The notes under the pieces: model-generated
What the model saw: only the letters and a program-made list of their open reading frames with translations
What the model was told of the DNA's origin: nothing
Databases searched by the model: none
Shown here: positions 20,267-29,061 of the stretch, piece by piece
Numbering within the stretch: the stretch's first letter is position 1
Layout: the number at the start of each line of letters is the position of its first letter
From: Pedobacter rhizosphaerae
Lineage (GTDB): Bacteria; Bacteroidota; Bacteroidia; Sphingobacteriales; Sphingobacteriaceae
Direction: 5' to 3'
Length of the DNA stretch: 64,000 nucleotides
Assembly (NCBI RefSeq): GCF_900111155.1
Contig: NZ_FOGG01000011.1
Location: forward strand, 62,001-126,000
Position numbers and translations under genes: made by a program

Positions 20267-20322
20267 CATTAGTCATTAGTCATTAGTCATTAGTCATTAG
20301 TCATTAGTCATTAGTCATTAGT
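20267..20322. repeat. tandem repeat of CATTAGT, eight perfect copies
   Basis: Eight head-to-tail perfect copies of the 7-mer CATTAGT (56 bp), starting 7 bp after the stop of the upstream gene. A 7-bp period places TAG in all frames, so it is not coding. Perfect identity suggests recent slippage and likely length variation between strains. Confidence 0.95.
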
Positions 20323-20358
20323 GAGAACAAGGCATAGGATAACCGGTTTAAGAAAGAC

Positions 20359-20393
20359 AAAAAAAATCCGGAGGTATTTCAACCCACCGGATT
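20359..20393 (-). terminator. terminator after the acyl-CoA dehydrogenase gene
   Basis: Stem AATCCGG (20365-20371) with CCGGATT (20387-20393), followed on the minus strand by a run of eight T. Confidence 0.75.
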
Positions 20394-20490
20394 CCTCATA
20401 ATATATTTGGTTTGTTAATAAGGTTAAAGGCATATGATATGAGCTTTAGGATAACAGCCATTTGCCTTTACCCTTAAACTACCTACCACT

Positions 20491-21645
20491 CTACCCTTGT
20501 AATATTTCTCTCGCAATAACGATCTTCTGAATTTCTGATGTCCCCTCACCTATGGTACAGAGTTTACTATCTCTGTAAAATTTCTCTACCGGAAAATCCT
20601 TCGTATATCCATATCCTCCAAAAATCTGTACAGCATCTGTAGCTACTCTAACTGCAACTTCTGAAGAAAAATATTTTGCCATAGCTGATTGTTTGGTAAC
20701 TGGCTGATGTCGGTTCTTTAAATCGCTCGCCTGGCGAATCAATAATTCTGCCGCTTCAATTTCAGTAGCCATATCGGCCAGCTTAAAGCTAATGGCCTGG
20801 TAACTCGAAATTGGCTTCCCGAATTGCTGACGTTGTTTAGAATAGGCAACTGCGGCATCGTAAGCTCCTTTTGCAATTCCTAAACCTAATGCGGCAATAG
20901 AAATACGCCCTCCATCTAACACCTTCATGGCCTGTTTAAACCCCTCTCCTACATTACCTAATAAATTAGCTTTAGGAACCCTACAGTTATCAAATATCAT
21001 TTCTGTAGTTTCAGAAGCCCTCATACCTAATTTATTTTCTTTCTTGCCAGCGGCAAAACCCGGTGTTCCCCTTTCTACCACAATTGCCGAAATTCCTTTC
21101 GAACTCCCCTGTTCTCCTGTTCTAACCATTACCACTGCTATATCGCCACTTTTACCGTGTGTAATCCAGTTTTTAGAACCATTAATAATATAATCATCGC
21201 CATCTTCAACAGCAGTCGTCATCATTCGTAATGCATCCGACCCCGTATTGGCCTCTGTTAATCCCCATGCACCTATCCATTCTGCAGACGCCAGTTTAGG
21301 TAACCATTTTTGCTTTTGCTCTTCATTTGCAAAAGCCAGAATATGGCCAGTACAGAGTGAATTGTGTGCAGCTAAAGACAAACCAATAGAACCACATACT
21401 CTGGCAACCTCTACAATTACATCTACATATTCATGGTAGCCTAAACCTGAGCCACCATATTCTTCAGGAACCAATACCCCCATCAGCCCCAACTCTCCTA
21501 ATTGTTTAAACAAGGGGATTGGAAAGTGTTGCGCCTCATCCCATTCCATCACGTTTGGTCTAATGTGTTTCTCCGCAAAATCGCGAACCATATCTCTCAC
21601 GCTTTGTTGGGTTTCTGTTTCCGAAAAATTAAAGCTTACGCTCAT
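20491..21645 (-). CDS. acyl-CoA dehydrogenase
   Basis: A 384-residue FAD enzyme of the short/medium-chain type, oxidising acyl-CoA to enoyl-CoA. Visible are the all-alpha N-domain, the FAD-contact segment GAWGLTEANTGSD, NGSKNWITHG in the central beta-domain, the helix QQFGKPISSYQAISFKLADM and the C-terminal YGYTKDFPVEKFYRDSK then GEGTSEIQK, containing the catalytic Glu region. Length is standard. The gene stands alone, so the substrate (fatty acid or branched-chain amino acid intermediates) is not evident. Confidence 0.95.
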   Translation of the reverse strand: MSVSFNFSETETQQSVRDMVRDFAEKHIRPNVMEWDEAQHFPIPLFKQLGELGLMGVLVPEEYGGSGLGYHEYVDVIVEVARVCGSIGLSLAAHNSLCTGHILAFANEEQKQKWLPKLASAEWIGAWGLTEANTGSDALRMMTTAVEDGDDYIINGSKNWITHGKSGDIAVVMVRTGEQGSSKGISAIVVERGTPGFAAGKKENKLGMRASETTEMIFDNCRVPKANLLGNVGEGFKQAMKVLDGGRISIAALGLGIAKGAYDAAVAYSKQRQQFGKPISSYQAISFKLADMATEIEAAELLIRQASDLKNRHQPVTKQSAMAKYFSSEVAVRVATDAVQIFGGYGYTKDFPVEKFYRDSKLCTIGEGTSEIQKIVIAREILQG

Positions 21646-21844
21646 ATATTATAGCTTTGGTTTCGACAATTATAATCAATTATTTGATAGTTAGTTACCA
21701 TTAAATATTAGGCAAAACCTAGAATGAAATGGTATTTAGTATAATTACTGAACCTGTTAATTTTAAAGCTTGATAAAAAGATTGAAAGGTATTTATTTTT
21801 TTTAGTAAATATTTTTTTAGTCTCCTGAGAAAAAGTTGAATTTG

Positions 21845-22747
21845 CTACTTGAAAGAAATATAAGGTAATATTTTTTCAATGAGCTCGGGGTTTAGGATCA
21901 CTATTTTTCTTAAATCCTCCTTACTCGTATAATCCCCATGTTGTTTTCTATATTGCAATATCGCATTGATCTGTTTATAGGAAAGGTATGGATTCGTTCT
22001 TAATTCATTAAAAGTAGCTGTATTGATATTTACCGTGTTTAAATCAATTTTAGAAAGAATCAGCTGATCTTTAATCTCCGCATATTTTGCAGAATCCAGA
22101 CCATAAACTTCTAACAGTTGTTCCTTTTTGTAAAAGCCGCCCAATCGTTCGCGGTATTTTAAGATCCGTTTTGCGAACGCAGGTCCTATTCCTTTCACAG
22201 CATCCAATTGAACAGAATCTGCACGATTAATATCTACAATTACAGAAACCTTCTTTGCAAACTCCTTCCTTTCGAACACCAAACTCTTATGCGAATTACC
22301 CTTATCTGCTATTTTTACATAAGGTAAAAGCTTGATATACATATCTGGAGAAATGGTATACATTTTTTTAAGATCTTCAGGCTGATAAAACCTCCCACCT
22401 TTACTGGTATAATTTACAATTGATTTGGCCTGTTTAGGAGAAAGTCCCAATGTTTCCCAACCTGACTGTGGGAGCGTATTCGGATCAAAACTGAAGAGCC
22501 GGGCCTCCTTCTTAGCCTCAAGATCTAATATGTCTTCTCTTACCGAAGCGTATCTATCTTGTTCTGTAATGCTAATTCTTTTAATCTCAGCCATAAGATT
22601 AGGGCTGTCTATTTCTACCGGTTTAATATATACATATATAATAGGTATGCTTTTCAATACAATAATAATAAAGACCAAAAACAACAATCCATTGAATTCT
22701 CCTTTACTAAAACCAAAGTATTTATTGAGCCAAGTTCTCACATGCAA
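21845..22747 (-). CDS. membrane-anchored helix-hairpin-helix (ComEA-like) protein
   Basis: A 300-residue protein with an N-terminal membrane helix (GLLFLVFIIIVLKSIPIIYVYI) and three HhH-type repeats: FDPNTLPQSGWETLGLS, VDINRADSVQLDAVKGIGPAFAKRI and NINTATFNELRTNPYLSYKQI. HhH domains of the ComEA type bind DNA outside the cytoplasm during uptake in competent bacteria, but in Bacteroidota most such proteins are untested. The middle repeat (KGIGPAFAKRI) has the best DNA-binding hairpin; the first lacks the G-I-G signature. It is divergent from the acyltransferase gene with 90 bp between them. Confidence 0.85.
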   Translation of the reverse strand: MHVRTWLNKYFGFSKGEFNGLLFLVFIIIVLKSIPIIYVYIKPVEIDSPNLMAEIKRISITEQDRYASVREDILDLEAKKEARLFSFDPNTLPQSGWETLGLSPKQAKSIVNYTSKGGRFYQPEDLKKMYTISPDMYIKLLPYVKIADKGNSHKSLVFERKEFAKKVSVIVDINRADSVQLDAVKGIGPAFAKRILKYRERLGGFYKKEQLLEVYGLDSAKYAEIKDQLILSKIDLNTVNINTATFNELRTNPYLSYKQINAILQYRKQHGDYTSKEDLRKIVILNPELIEKILPYISFK

Positions 22748-22779
22748 TTTTTAAGATACCTTATTATAAATATAAATCT

Positions 22780-22787
22780 TATTTTTG
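22780..22787 (+). promoter_or_regulatory. -7 element upstream of the olsF-like gene
   Basis: TATTTTTG, a perfect TAnnTTTG, 50 bp before the ATG at 22838. No clear TTTG at -33. Confidence 0.5.
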
Positions 22788-22837
22788 GGATTGCGAAACG
22801 GAGCGGTTTCGTTGCAACAACCTAACGAATTATTTAT

Positions 22838-24589
22838 ATGAAGATCATTACTACCTCAGAATTTGCTAAGGCGACGAAGATTGATAAGCTTGGAGTACCC
22901 GGATTAGCAGGTTTGTTGATGGAGATTATGAAATTGAACGACATCAATGATGTTTTCGCTCAAAATCAACACTTTAAAGGTTTAGAGTTTGTAGATAAAA
23001 TATTAGAAACCATTGGCGTTTCGATCGAATTTGATGAGGATGATTTAAATTCCATTCCTAAAACAGGTCCATTTATTGCCATAGCCAACCATCCTTACGG
23101 TGGCGTTGAAGGCTTAGCATTGGTTAAGCTTTTATGTACCGTAAGACCAGATGCTAAGGTTATGGTTAACTTTATATTACAGAAAATCCCTAACCTCAAT
23201 GAATTCTTTGTTGCGGTTAACCCTTTCGAAAATGTACAGCATTCTTCTAGTATAAGCGGTTTAAAAACAACCTTTGATTTATTAAGAAATGGTGTCCCTA
23301 TCGGGATTTTCCCAGCGGGAGAAGTTTCAACCTTTAAAATAGATGCCCAACAGGTTACTGACAGGATGTGGCATCCCGTGGTAGGAAAGTTAATTGCCAA
23401 AGCAAAAGTTCCGGTTGTGCCGATCTATTTCCATGGCAACAATGGTGTTTTCTTTAATATATTGAGTTTTATTCACCCTACTTTACGTACAGCGAAATTG
23501 CCTTCGGAGTTTTTGAATAAACACGGCCGTACCATTAAAGTGAGGGTCGGAAAAGCCATCACTGTTTCTGAGATTTCGGCAATGAGTGGCGGGAATAAAC
23601 TCATGGACTATTTGCGTGCACGTACTTACGCATTGGGTGTGGGCTTAGATACAGAGAAAAAACTCTTCAACCCTTTAAAACTCTTCAAAATCAAGAAAAA
23701 ACCCGCAGAAATTATTGAAGAAACCTCCAGGACTTTAATTAAAAACGAAGTTCAGGATTTAGAGGATTTCCGTGTATGGACCGAAAAAAATTATGAAGTC
23801 TACATCGTACCTACGCTAAAAATCCCAAATGTATTAAGGGAGATTGGCCGATTGCGGGAAATTACCTTCCGTGAAGTTGGCGAAGGCACCAATAAAAAAA
23901 TCGACCTCGACAATTACGACATATATTATAACCACCTTTTTATTTGGGATAAAGATTTAGAAAATATTGTTGGTGCATACCGCATAGGAAAGGGCGATGA
24001 AATTTTAGAGAGCATGGGGCGTCGTGGCTTTTATCTTTCAGAATTATTTAAAATGAAAGATCAGTTCTACCCGATGTTAAAACAAGGAATTGAATTAGGT
24101 CGTTCATGGATCAGAAAGGAATATCAGGGCAAACCCTTACCACTATTCTTGTTATGGAAAGGTATTCTTAAGTATCTTCTGGATAATCCACAGTACCGTT
24201 ATATGTTTGGTCCGGTAAGTATCAGCAATAACTTTTCTAAATTTAGCAAAGCCTTAATTGTGGATTACATTACTAAAAACCATTTCGATTATGAAATGGC
24301 CAAATATGTTAAACCCCGCAACAAATTCAAAGCTGATTTATTACCCATTGCAACAGATGCTTTGGTAGACAGCAGTGAATCATTCAAAGATTTAGACAGT
24401 ATCATCGGCGATATTGAAAATACACATATTAAAATTCCAGTGCTGTTGAGACAATACATGAACTTAAATGCTAAGATCATATCGTTTAATATCGACCCTA
24501 AGTTCTCAGATTGTTTGGATGGTTTCTTGGTGGTAGACACCCATAATATTCCACCAGAAATGCTGGAAAAGCTTGGAAAGAATTTATAA
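22838..24589 (+). CDS. bifunctional two-domain acyltransferase, OlsF-like amino-acid-lipid synthase
   Basis: The 583-residue protein joins two acyltransferase domains. The N-terminal PlsC-like part has NHPYGGVEG (84-92) and FPAGEVS (about 165-171). The usual HX4D motif is altered, since H85 is followed by Glu91 rather than by Asp at position 90. The C-terminal part (about 300-583) resembles the hemolysin/OlsB-type GNAT domain (RLREITFREVGEG, YYNHLFIWD, LGRSWIRKEYQG). The arrangement matches OlsF, which makes ornithine lipids by N- then O-acylation, and related glycine-lipid enzymes; Pedobacter relatives are known to make lysine lipids. Which amino acid is used here cannot be read from sequence. 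It stands alone with its own promoter and terminator. Confidence 0.8.
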   Translation: MKIITTSEFAKATKIDKLGVPGLAGLLMEIMKLNDINDVFAQNQHFKGLEFVDKILETIGVSIEFDEDDLNSIPKTGPFIAIANHPYGGVEGLALVKLLCTVRPDAKVMVNFILQKIPNLNEFFVAVNPFENVQHSSSISGLKTTFDLLRNGVPIGIFPAGEVSTFKIDAQQVTDRMWHPVVGKLIAKAKVPVVPIYFHGNNGVFFNILSFIHPTLRTAKLPSEFLNKHGRTIKVRVGKAITVSEISAMSGGNKLMDYLRARTYALGVGLDTEKKLFNPLKLFKIKKKPAEIIEETSRTLIKNEVQDLEDFRVWTEKNYEVYIVPTLKIPNVLREIGRLREITFREVGEGTNKKIDLDNYDIYYNHLFIWDKDLENIVGAYRIGKGDEILESMGRRGFYLSELFKMKDQFYPMLKQGIELGRSWIRKEYQGKPLPLFLLWKGILKYLLDNPQYRYMFGPVSISNNFSKFSKALIVDYITKNHFDYEMAKYVKPRNKFKADLLPIATDALVDSSESFKDLDSIIGDIENTHIKIPVLLRQYMNLNAKIISFNIDPKFSDCLDGFLVVDTHNIPPEMLEKLGKNL

Positions 24590-24600
24590 TTAAAACAAAA

Positions 24601-24629
24601 AAACCTCAGACATCCATCTGAGGTTTTTT
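24601..24629 (+). terminator. terminator after the olsF-like gene
   Basis: A perfect 10-bp stem (24601-24610 with 24617-24626), loop of six, with six consecutive T at 24624-24629. Confidence 0.9.
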
Positions 24630-24872
24630 ATTATCAACTAACCTAAACTTTATAAATACTAACCAAATATTTATACCGCAAAAGTAAGTCTACCACATTA
24701 AGGATATATTAAGCCTAGGTTACGATTTAACAGACAAAGTTCCTTTAAAAATAGTCGAATATTAAGAAAATGTTAACCAACTACTTAAACCTTGACATAA
24801 AGAAATTGTTGCTTTTATGTTAATAATAAGTAAATTTAATATAACCAAATATCGTGCGGTTTGAAAAGTAGG

Positions 24873-26066
24873 ATGCTTAAATATTATATCACAATTATTT
24901 CCTTCATTTGTTTGATGGCAATACCTGCTATTAAAGCGAATGGACAGAACTACTCTTTTGATTTTTATGATGGCACATTTAATTTCAGTGCCGACGAAAC
25001 CTTTGTTATTCAAGTTTCGAAAACCGCAAACTATACTGATGTAGCTGAGTTTTACACTAAAATAAGTAAAAGCAAAGATACAGCACTCATTACTGCGCTT
25101 CAGAGGTATCGCAATCAATACCATTTAAATGATTGGATTTATTATCAACTGATTCGGAAAGCGGCAGAGCAGATTAGTCCGAAGGCAGAGAACTATTTCC
25201 GTTACACCCTATACAAATGGTATTTATTAAACAAGTGTGGTTATGATGCCAGAATTGCGGTTGGCAATGATCAGATCGTATTTTACGTGCGTAACGAGGA
25301 GGATATCAGCGATATTCCATTTTTCATGATTGATAATAAGAAGTACAGCTGCTTAAACTATCATGATTACGGAAAGCTCTTTAAACAATCAGTTTATTTG
25401 CCGGTAAAAATATCCATCCCCGAAGGAAAAAATGCCTTCTCTTATAAGGTAACCAAGATGCCTGATTTTAAACCTGAAGATTATCAGGTAAAAGATATCG
25501 CCTTTAACTACAAGCAAAAAACATATCACTTTCAACTCAAAGTTAATGATGATGTTCAAACCTTATTTAAAAATTATCCGGTAGTTGATTTCGAGAGCTA
25601 TTTTAACATACCCTTGAGCAGAGAAACCTATAGTTCACTGATTCCTATTTTGAGAGAAAACTTAAAAAAGATGGATCAAAAAAAGGGTGTTGACTATTTA
25701 ATGCGGTTTACGCGATATGCATTCCTTTATGAAGACGATGGACAAAACTTCGGAAAAGAAAAAAGGTTGTCTCCAGAACAAACCCTATTAAATAAGTACA
25801 GTGATTGTGATGATCGGGCAGCCTTATTTTTCTACCTGGTAAAGGAGATTTACAATTTGCCCATGATTGCTGTGCTCTACCCTACCCACCTCACCATGGC
25901 TGTACAGTTTGATAAGCCCTTAGGAAATTTCATTGTCTACAATGGTAATAAATATTCATTCTGCGAACCTACCCCCCAAACAGAAGATCTAAAGATCGGA
26001 CAATTACCGCATAATCTTAAAAACATCAAGTTTGAAATTGTATACGCCTATGAACCCCGGCGCTAA
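24873..26066 (+). CDS. secreted transglutaminase-like protein of unknown role
   Basis: The ATG at 24873 (MLKYYITIISFICL) gives a signal peptide ending near KANGQ; an in-frame TTG 12 bp earlier is possible. The 397-residue product has beta-rich middle sequence and, late, a transglutaminase-like pair: Cys312 in YSDCDDRA and His339 in YPTHLTMAV, followed by a third polar region YNGNKYSFCEPT. This order (Cys, His, Asp/Asn) is that of papain-fold transglutaminase-like proteases or amidases. Substrate is unknown. The gene stands alone; no canonical -7 element is evident in the 240 bp upstream. Confidence 0.7.
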   Translation: MLKYYITIISFICLMAIPAIKANGQNYSFDFYDGTFNFSADETFVIQVSKTANYTDVAEFYTKISKSKDTALITALQRYRNQYHLNDWIYYQLIRKAAEQISPKAENYFRYTLYKWYLLNKCGYDARIAVGNDQIVFYVRNEEDISDIPFFMIDNKKYSCLNYHDYGKLFKQSVYLPVKISIPEGKNAFSYKVTKMPDFKPEDYQVKDIAFNYKQKTYHFQLKVNDDVQTLFKNYPVVDFESYFNIPLSRETYSSLIPILRENLKKMDQKKGVDYLMRFTRYAFLYEDDGQNFGKEKRLSPEQTLLNKYSDCDDRAALFFYLVKEIYNLPMIAVLYPTHLTMAVQFDKPLGNFIVYNGNKYSFCEPTPQTEDLKIGQLPHNLKNIKFEIVYAYEPRR

Positions 26067-26145
26067 TAAACCCAACCCAATGTTAAGTTAACTTTAACAA
26101 AACATTATCTTACTGATAACAAGTTATATCTCGCCCTATTTAAAG

Positions 26146-26153
26146 TATTTTTG
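26146..26153 (+). promoter_or_regulatory. -7 element of a small-gene promoter
   Basis: TATTTTTG, a perfect TAnnTTTG, 26 bp before the ATG at 26179. Confidence 0.5.
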
Positions 26154-26178
26154 TGTTTAAATAAACTAAAACAAAAGT

Positions 26179-26454
26179 ATGCCTGCCACTATCTATTCTA
26201 TTATCAAAGAGTTTTATGCTGAAATTCATGGCCATCCTGTTAAGGCTAGAATTATCTCGCCTATACAAGATGAAAATACCTTTACCTTCCAGGTTAGTTC
26301 TTATTTTAAGAAAAATAGTGATAGCGAGGCCAATGTACCTGCATCAACATTTACTTCTTATGCGAATGCAGAAAGGCACCTATTCGGCTATTTGGAAGCC
26401 TTTCAAAACACTATAGATTTAGGTGGAGATGTTGCACCTGGTGTTAATTTCTAA
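26179..26454 (+). CDS. hypothetical 91-residue protein
   Basis: A small soluble protein without signal or membrane segment: YSIIKEFYAEIHGHPVKARI, FTFQVSSYFKK and SYANAERHLFGYLEAFQN. Function not recognised. The presence of a consensus -7 element at a suitable distance and an ATG start support it being real. Its TAA stop overlaps by 4 bp the stop of the convergent 50-codon gene on the other strand. Confidence 0.7.
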   Translation: MPATIYSIIKEFYAEIHGHPVKARIISPIQDENTFTFQVSSYFKKNSDSEANVPASTFTSYANAERHLFGYLEAFQNTIDLGGDVAPGVNF

Positions 26455-26603
26455 AGGTTTTCTTTATCATCCTTCTCTGGAGGTAGTTCTGATTGAATAG
26501 ACTCCTCCTCAAATTCCTTTTTATCCTTCTGATTCTTTCTGATCAGGTAGCCTATTAGCAATACAATCAATACCGCTACACCTATCAATATTGGGTAATT
26601 CAT
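26451..26603 (-). CDS. 50-residue single-span membrane peptide
   Basis: An ATG-started frame of 50 codons read on the minus strand, too short for usual ORF cut-offs. The product begins MNYPILIGVAVLIVLLIGYL, one membrane helix, then an Arg/Lys cluster (RKNQKDKK) fitting the positive-inside rule with an N-out orientation, and an acidic tail (EFEEESIQ, PPEKDDKENL). Function unknown. It is convergent with the 91-residue gene and their stop codons overlap (TAA and TAG share 26452-26453). The long hydrophobic run plus charged tail makes chance unlikely. Confidence 0.65.
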   Translation of the reverse strand: MNYPILIGVAVLIVLLIGYLIRKNQKDKKEFEEESIQSELPPEKDDKENL

Positions 26604-26720
26604 AGTTCTATTTTTAAGATTGATCACTGCTTATACCCAAGATAGTTTAAAATTATTATATGTTAAGTATCACTTACTTAGTTAACATAATCATAATATT
26701 AATTTAATATCTCAATCGGC

Positions 26721-26728
26721 TATCTTTG
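26721..26728 (+). promoter_or_regulatory. -7 element upstream of the Lys-rich small gene
   Basis: TATCTTTG, a perfect TAnnTTTG, 21 bp before the ATG at 26749. Confidence 0.55.
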
Positions 26729-26748
26729 GGAAAACCCAGAGGTAGTTA

Positions 26749-27042
26749 ATGAAAAAGAACAAATCCAAGTCGAAAAATCATTCGGCAAGCAAAAAAGAAC
26801 GTAAAGAATTAGAATCAAAATTAGCAGTTGCATTTAACGAAGTGGTTAGTACCTACGGCAAAGCTAAAAAGGCAGATAAATTGATTGAGAAATTTGCTAA
26901 ACAACTCTCCAAAAAAATAAGCATTCCCGCGCAACAAGCTGCAAATACTCCTGTTGCAGAAGCGGTAATTCCTTTGGCAACTATTGAGGAAATTGCTAAA
27001 CCTAAGGCTAAAAAGCAAGCCCCTGTTAAGAAAGATAGTTAA
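26749..27042 (+). CDS. hypothetical Lys/Ala-rich basic protein
   Basis: A 97-residue protein with a Lys/Ser-rich head (KKNKSKSKNHSASKKERKE), a central helix (LAVAFNEVVSTYGKAKKADKLIEKFAKQL) and a tail of Ala/Pro/Lys (KPKAKKQAPVKK) reminiscent of histone H1-like or nucleoid-associated tails in Bacteroidota. DNA or RNA binding is a guess from composition only. Supported as a gene by the consensus -7 element just upstream and a terminator 54 bp after the stop. Confidence 0.65.
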   Translation: MKKNKSKSKNHSASKKERKELESKLAVAFNEVVSTYGKAKKADKLIEKFAKQLSKKISIPAQQAANTPVAEAVIPLATIEEIAKPKAKKQAPVKKDS

Positions 27043-27095
27043 TTTTAACAATTGAATTAGCGTAATTTTATCGGTATTAATGAGATAATATCACA

Positions 27096-27126
27096 AAAAA
27101 GGTGTCCATAAAATAGACACCTTTTT
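27096..27126 (+). terminator. terminator after the Lys-rich small gene
   Basis: A perfect 11-bp stem including A/T flanks (27096-27106 with 27116-27126) ending in five T; symmetrical enough to work in both directions. Confidence 0.85.
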
Positions 27127-27243
27127 ATTTCTTTTATTTTTTACCGCAGAGGCCGCTAAGAGGAAGGCACCAAGCATGCAGAGTTGATATATATATATAT
27201 TACGATGAAGATATGAAGAACTCCAAACTTTAGTTTAATACAA

Positions 27244-27531
27244 TTATTTTAATTGGCTTTGTTTATAAGCATATACTAGATCTGTTTTACTAATCTGATC
27301 TTTTCCTCGCCAGGTAAATTGCTCTGTAGTTTCATTATACCCGATGGATTCTACTGGTATCCCACCAGTTTTGGACATAAATTCTTTCAGTGTATTAATA
27401 CTAACACTATCTTTAATTTCTGTCGTTGAGTTGGGTGTAATAACCTCATCTTTTTTACAGCTATCTAGAGTTGTTGATAACACAACTGCAACTATTGCAA
27501 TTTTGATTACGCTTGTTTTTAGATTTTTCAT
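27244..27531 (-). CDS. small hypothetical lipoprotein
   Basis: A 95-residue protein with a lipoprotein signal (KTSVIKIAIVAVVLSTTLDSC, Cys25, followed by KKDE). The mature part is short: INTLKEFMSKTGGIPVESIGY, then TEQFTWRGKDQISKTDLVYAY. Function unknown; likely outer- or inner-membrane anchored in the periplasm. It lies between the Lys-rich gene (convergent) and the receptor/lipoprotein pair, with terminators on both sides, so it is a single-gene unit. Confidence 0.75.
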   Translation of the reverse strand: MKNLKTSVIKIAIVAVVLSTTLDSCKKDEVITPNSTTEIKDSVSINTLKEFMSKTGGIPVESIGYNETTEQFTWRGKDQISKTDLVYAYKQSQLK

Positions 27532-27624
27532 AATAACAATTATAGCATACTTAGATTAAGGTAATTTTATCACTATGTTATCAGCAAAATCAAAAAACAT
27601 ATTTTCGATATAGCAACCTATAAC

Positions 27625-27656
27625 AAAAAGAGCCAGAATTTCTTCTGGCTCTTTTT
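27625..27656 (-). terminator. terminator after the beta-helix lipoprotein gene
   Basis: A perfect 14-bp stem (27625-27638 with 27643-27656), loop of four, A/T-flanked on both sides so it can work in either direction; it ends the minus-strand transcript after 27685. Confidence 0.88.
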
Positions 27657-27684
27657 TATTATATTTTTCTACTGCAACTTAAAA

Positions 27685-29046
27685 CTAGTAAACATTAGTT
27701 TTAGGTGTCCAGCTAGCCCAACCGGTTGTCCAGTTTGTAGCACCAAAAGCTCCTTTGTAAGTTACTTTATCAAAGAAAGCATCTGTTTGAGCGCCAGTAA
27801 ATGCAGCACCAGTAAGTGCGATTGAACCTGTAGCAGGCAATAAATTAGGAGCAGTTAGGTTGAATGCGCTAGTTAAACCAGCAGCGGCAGCAGAAGTGAT
27901 GCTTACAGTACCAGATGCAGTTGCTTTAGCTTCGATTGCAGCAACAGAAGCGCCAGCAACAGTTACGTCAGATCCTAATTTGGAAGGGGCTGTTAAAGCA
28001 TAAACAATATTATTATTGAATTGTGAAGTACCATCAATAAATGAATTGTATGTACCATTAGATTCTAACGACAAACCTCCTTTTGGATGACCTAACATGA
28101 TAGAGTTATTCAAGATAAAGGCCGTATTTCTTCTCCATCTGTTAGCAAAGTTATGGTTAGCAGCAGTGTTAGCAGCTCCATTAGGACCTAAGATAGTAAA
28201 GTTAGAAAGATTAGGTTTTGTTCTTGGAGTAGCATCAGAACCAGTTGAGTTGTTATCACACTCGATACCGTTACCAGCATCACCACCATCAACGAAAGCA
28301 GGATCTCTTAATGACATAGCAAACTGAATTTTACCGCTATATCCATTATCAAAATCGAAGTCATCATCAGCAGTTGCATAAGCGATTAAGTATTTTGCGT
28401 TTACAGTACCACCAAAGAATTCATAAGCGTCATCATTACCATAAGCAACCATGATGTGATCAATTGTAGTACCAGAACCCACACCACCTAGTGTTAAACC
28501 ATTAATTTCTGAGTTTGGTTCTGCAGCAATACCAGCGAATTCGATACGAATATATCTTAAGATTCCAGAATTATCGTTATCAACAGTACCACCATATTGT
28601 TTACCAACTCCGCCTTCAATAGTTGGGTTAGTTGCATTCACGGTAGCTTTACCTAAAATGATAATTCCACCCCAATCACCAGGAGCTCTTTCAGCAGGAA
28701 CTTTTCCTGATGTAAAAACAATTGGTTGAGTAGCGCTTCCTTCTGCCATTAACTTAGCACCTCTCTCAATAATTAGAGCTCCTTTGTTAGCTACGCTAGA
28801 TTTAATAACTGTTCCTGGCTCGATAGTTAAGGTAGAACCTTCTTCAAAATATGTATAACCAGATAATGTGATTGTTCCTTTACGAACCACAACGTTTTGA
28901 CCAGACTTGTAAGTTCCTGAGAGCGTCCCGCCATTTGCAATTTCTACCTGACCAGTACCTGTTTCAGTTCCATTGTTACCTTTTTTACATGCTGTAAAAG
29001 AAAAGGCAATAAGTGCTAGTGCAACAAATGAGTTTTTAATTTTCAT
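27685..29046 (-). CDS. beta-helix-like surface lipoprotein paired with a TonB receptor
   Basis: The start at 29046 (MKIKNSFVALALIAF) gives a lipoprotein signal ending at Cys20 (SFTAC); an upstream in-frame ATG at 29064 is less likely. The 453-residue product has strand-turn periodicity typical of a right-handed beta-helix (GTVIKSSVANKGALIIERGA, GDWGGIIILGKA, GGTVDNDNSGILRYIRIEFAG) and Asp/Asn-rich loops (YATADDDFDFDNGYSG) that could bind metal. It is the gene after a TonB-dependent receptor and has its own activated-looking promoter with the same operator type. Likely surface-exposed partner of the receptor; the ligand is unknown. Confidence 0.8.
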   Translation of the reverse strand: MKIKNSFVALALIAFSFTACKKGNNGTETGTGQVEIANGGTLSGTYKSGQNVVVRKGTITLSGYTYFEEGSTLTIEPGTVIKSSVANKGALIIERGAKLMAEGSATQPIVFTSGKVPAERAPGDWGGIIILGKATVNATNPTIEGGVGKQYGGTVDNDNSGILRYIRIEFAGIAAEPNSEINGLTLGGVGSGTTIDHIMVAYGNDDAYEFFGGTVNAKYLIAYATADDDFDFDNGYSGKIQFAMSLRDPAFVDGGDAGNGIECDNNSTGSDATPRTKPNLSNFTILGPNGAANTAANHNFANRWRRNTAFILNNSIMLGHPKGGLSLESNGTYNSFIDGTSQFNNNIVYALTAPSKLGSDVTVAGASVAAIEAKATASGTVSITSAAAAGLTSAFNLTAPNLLPATGSIALTGAAFTGAQTDAFFDKVTYKGAFGATNWTTGWASWTPKTNVY

Positions 29047-29061
29047 GTTTGTTATTTTTTT

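Noticed and set aside
20267..20322. Possible CRISPR array
   Set aside because: The repeats are 7 bp and contiguous without spacers; there are no cas genes.
24762..25124. 120-codon minus-strand frame
   Set aside because: It overlaps the 5' end of the secreted transglutaminase-like gene in antisense, and its composition is that of a reversed coding strand.
26641..26720. Third copy of the 11-bp-periodic operator before the Lys-rich small gene
   Set aside because: A TTAACAT occurs at 26682-26688, but it is out of register with the -7 element and there are no repeated units around it.
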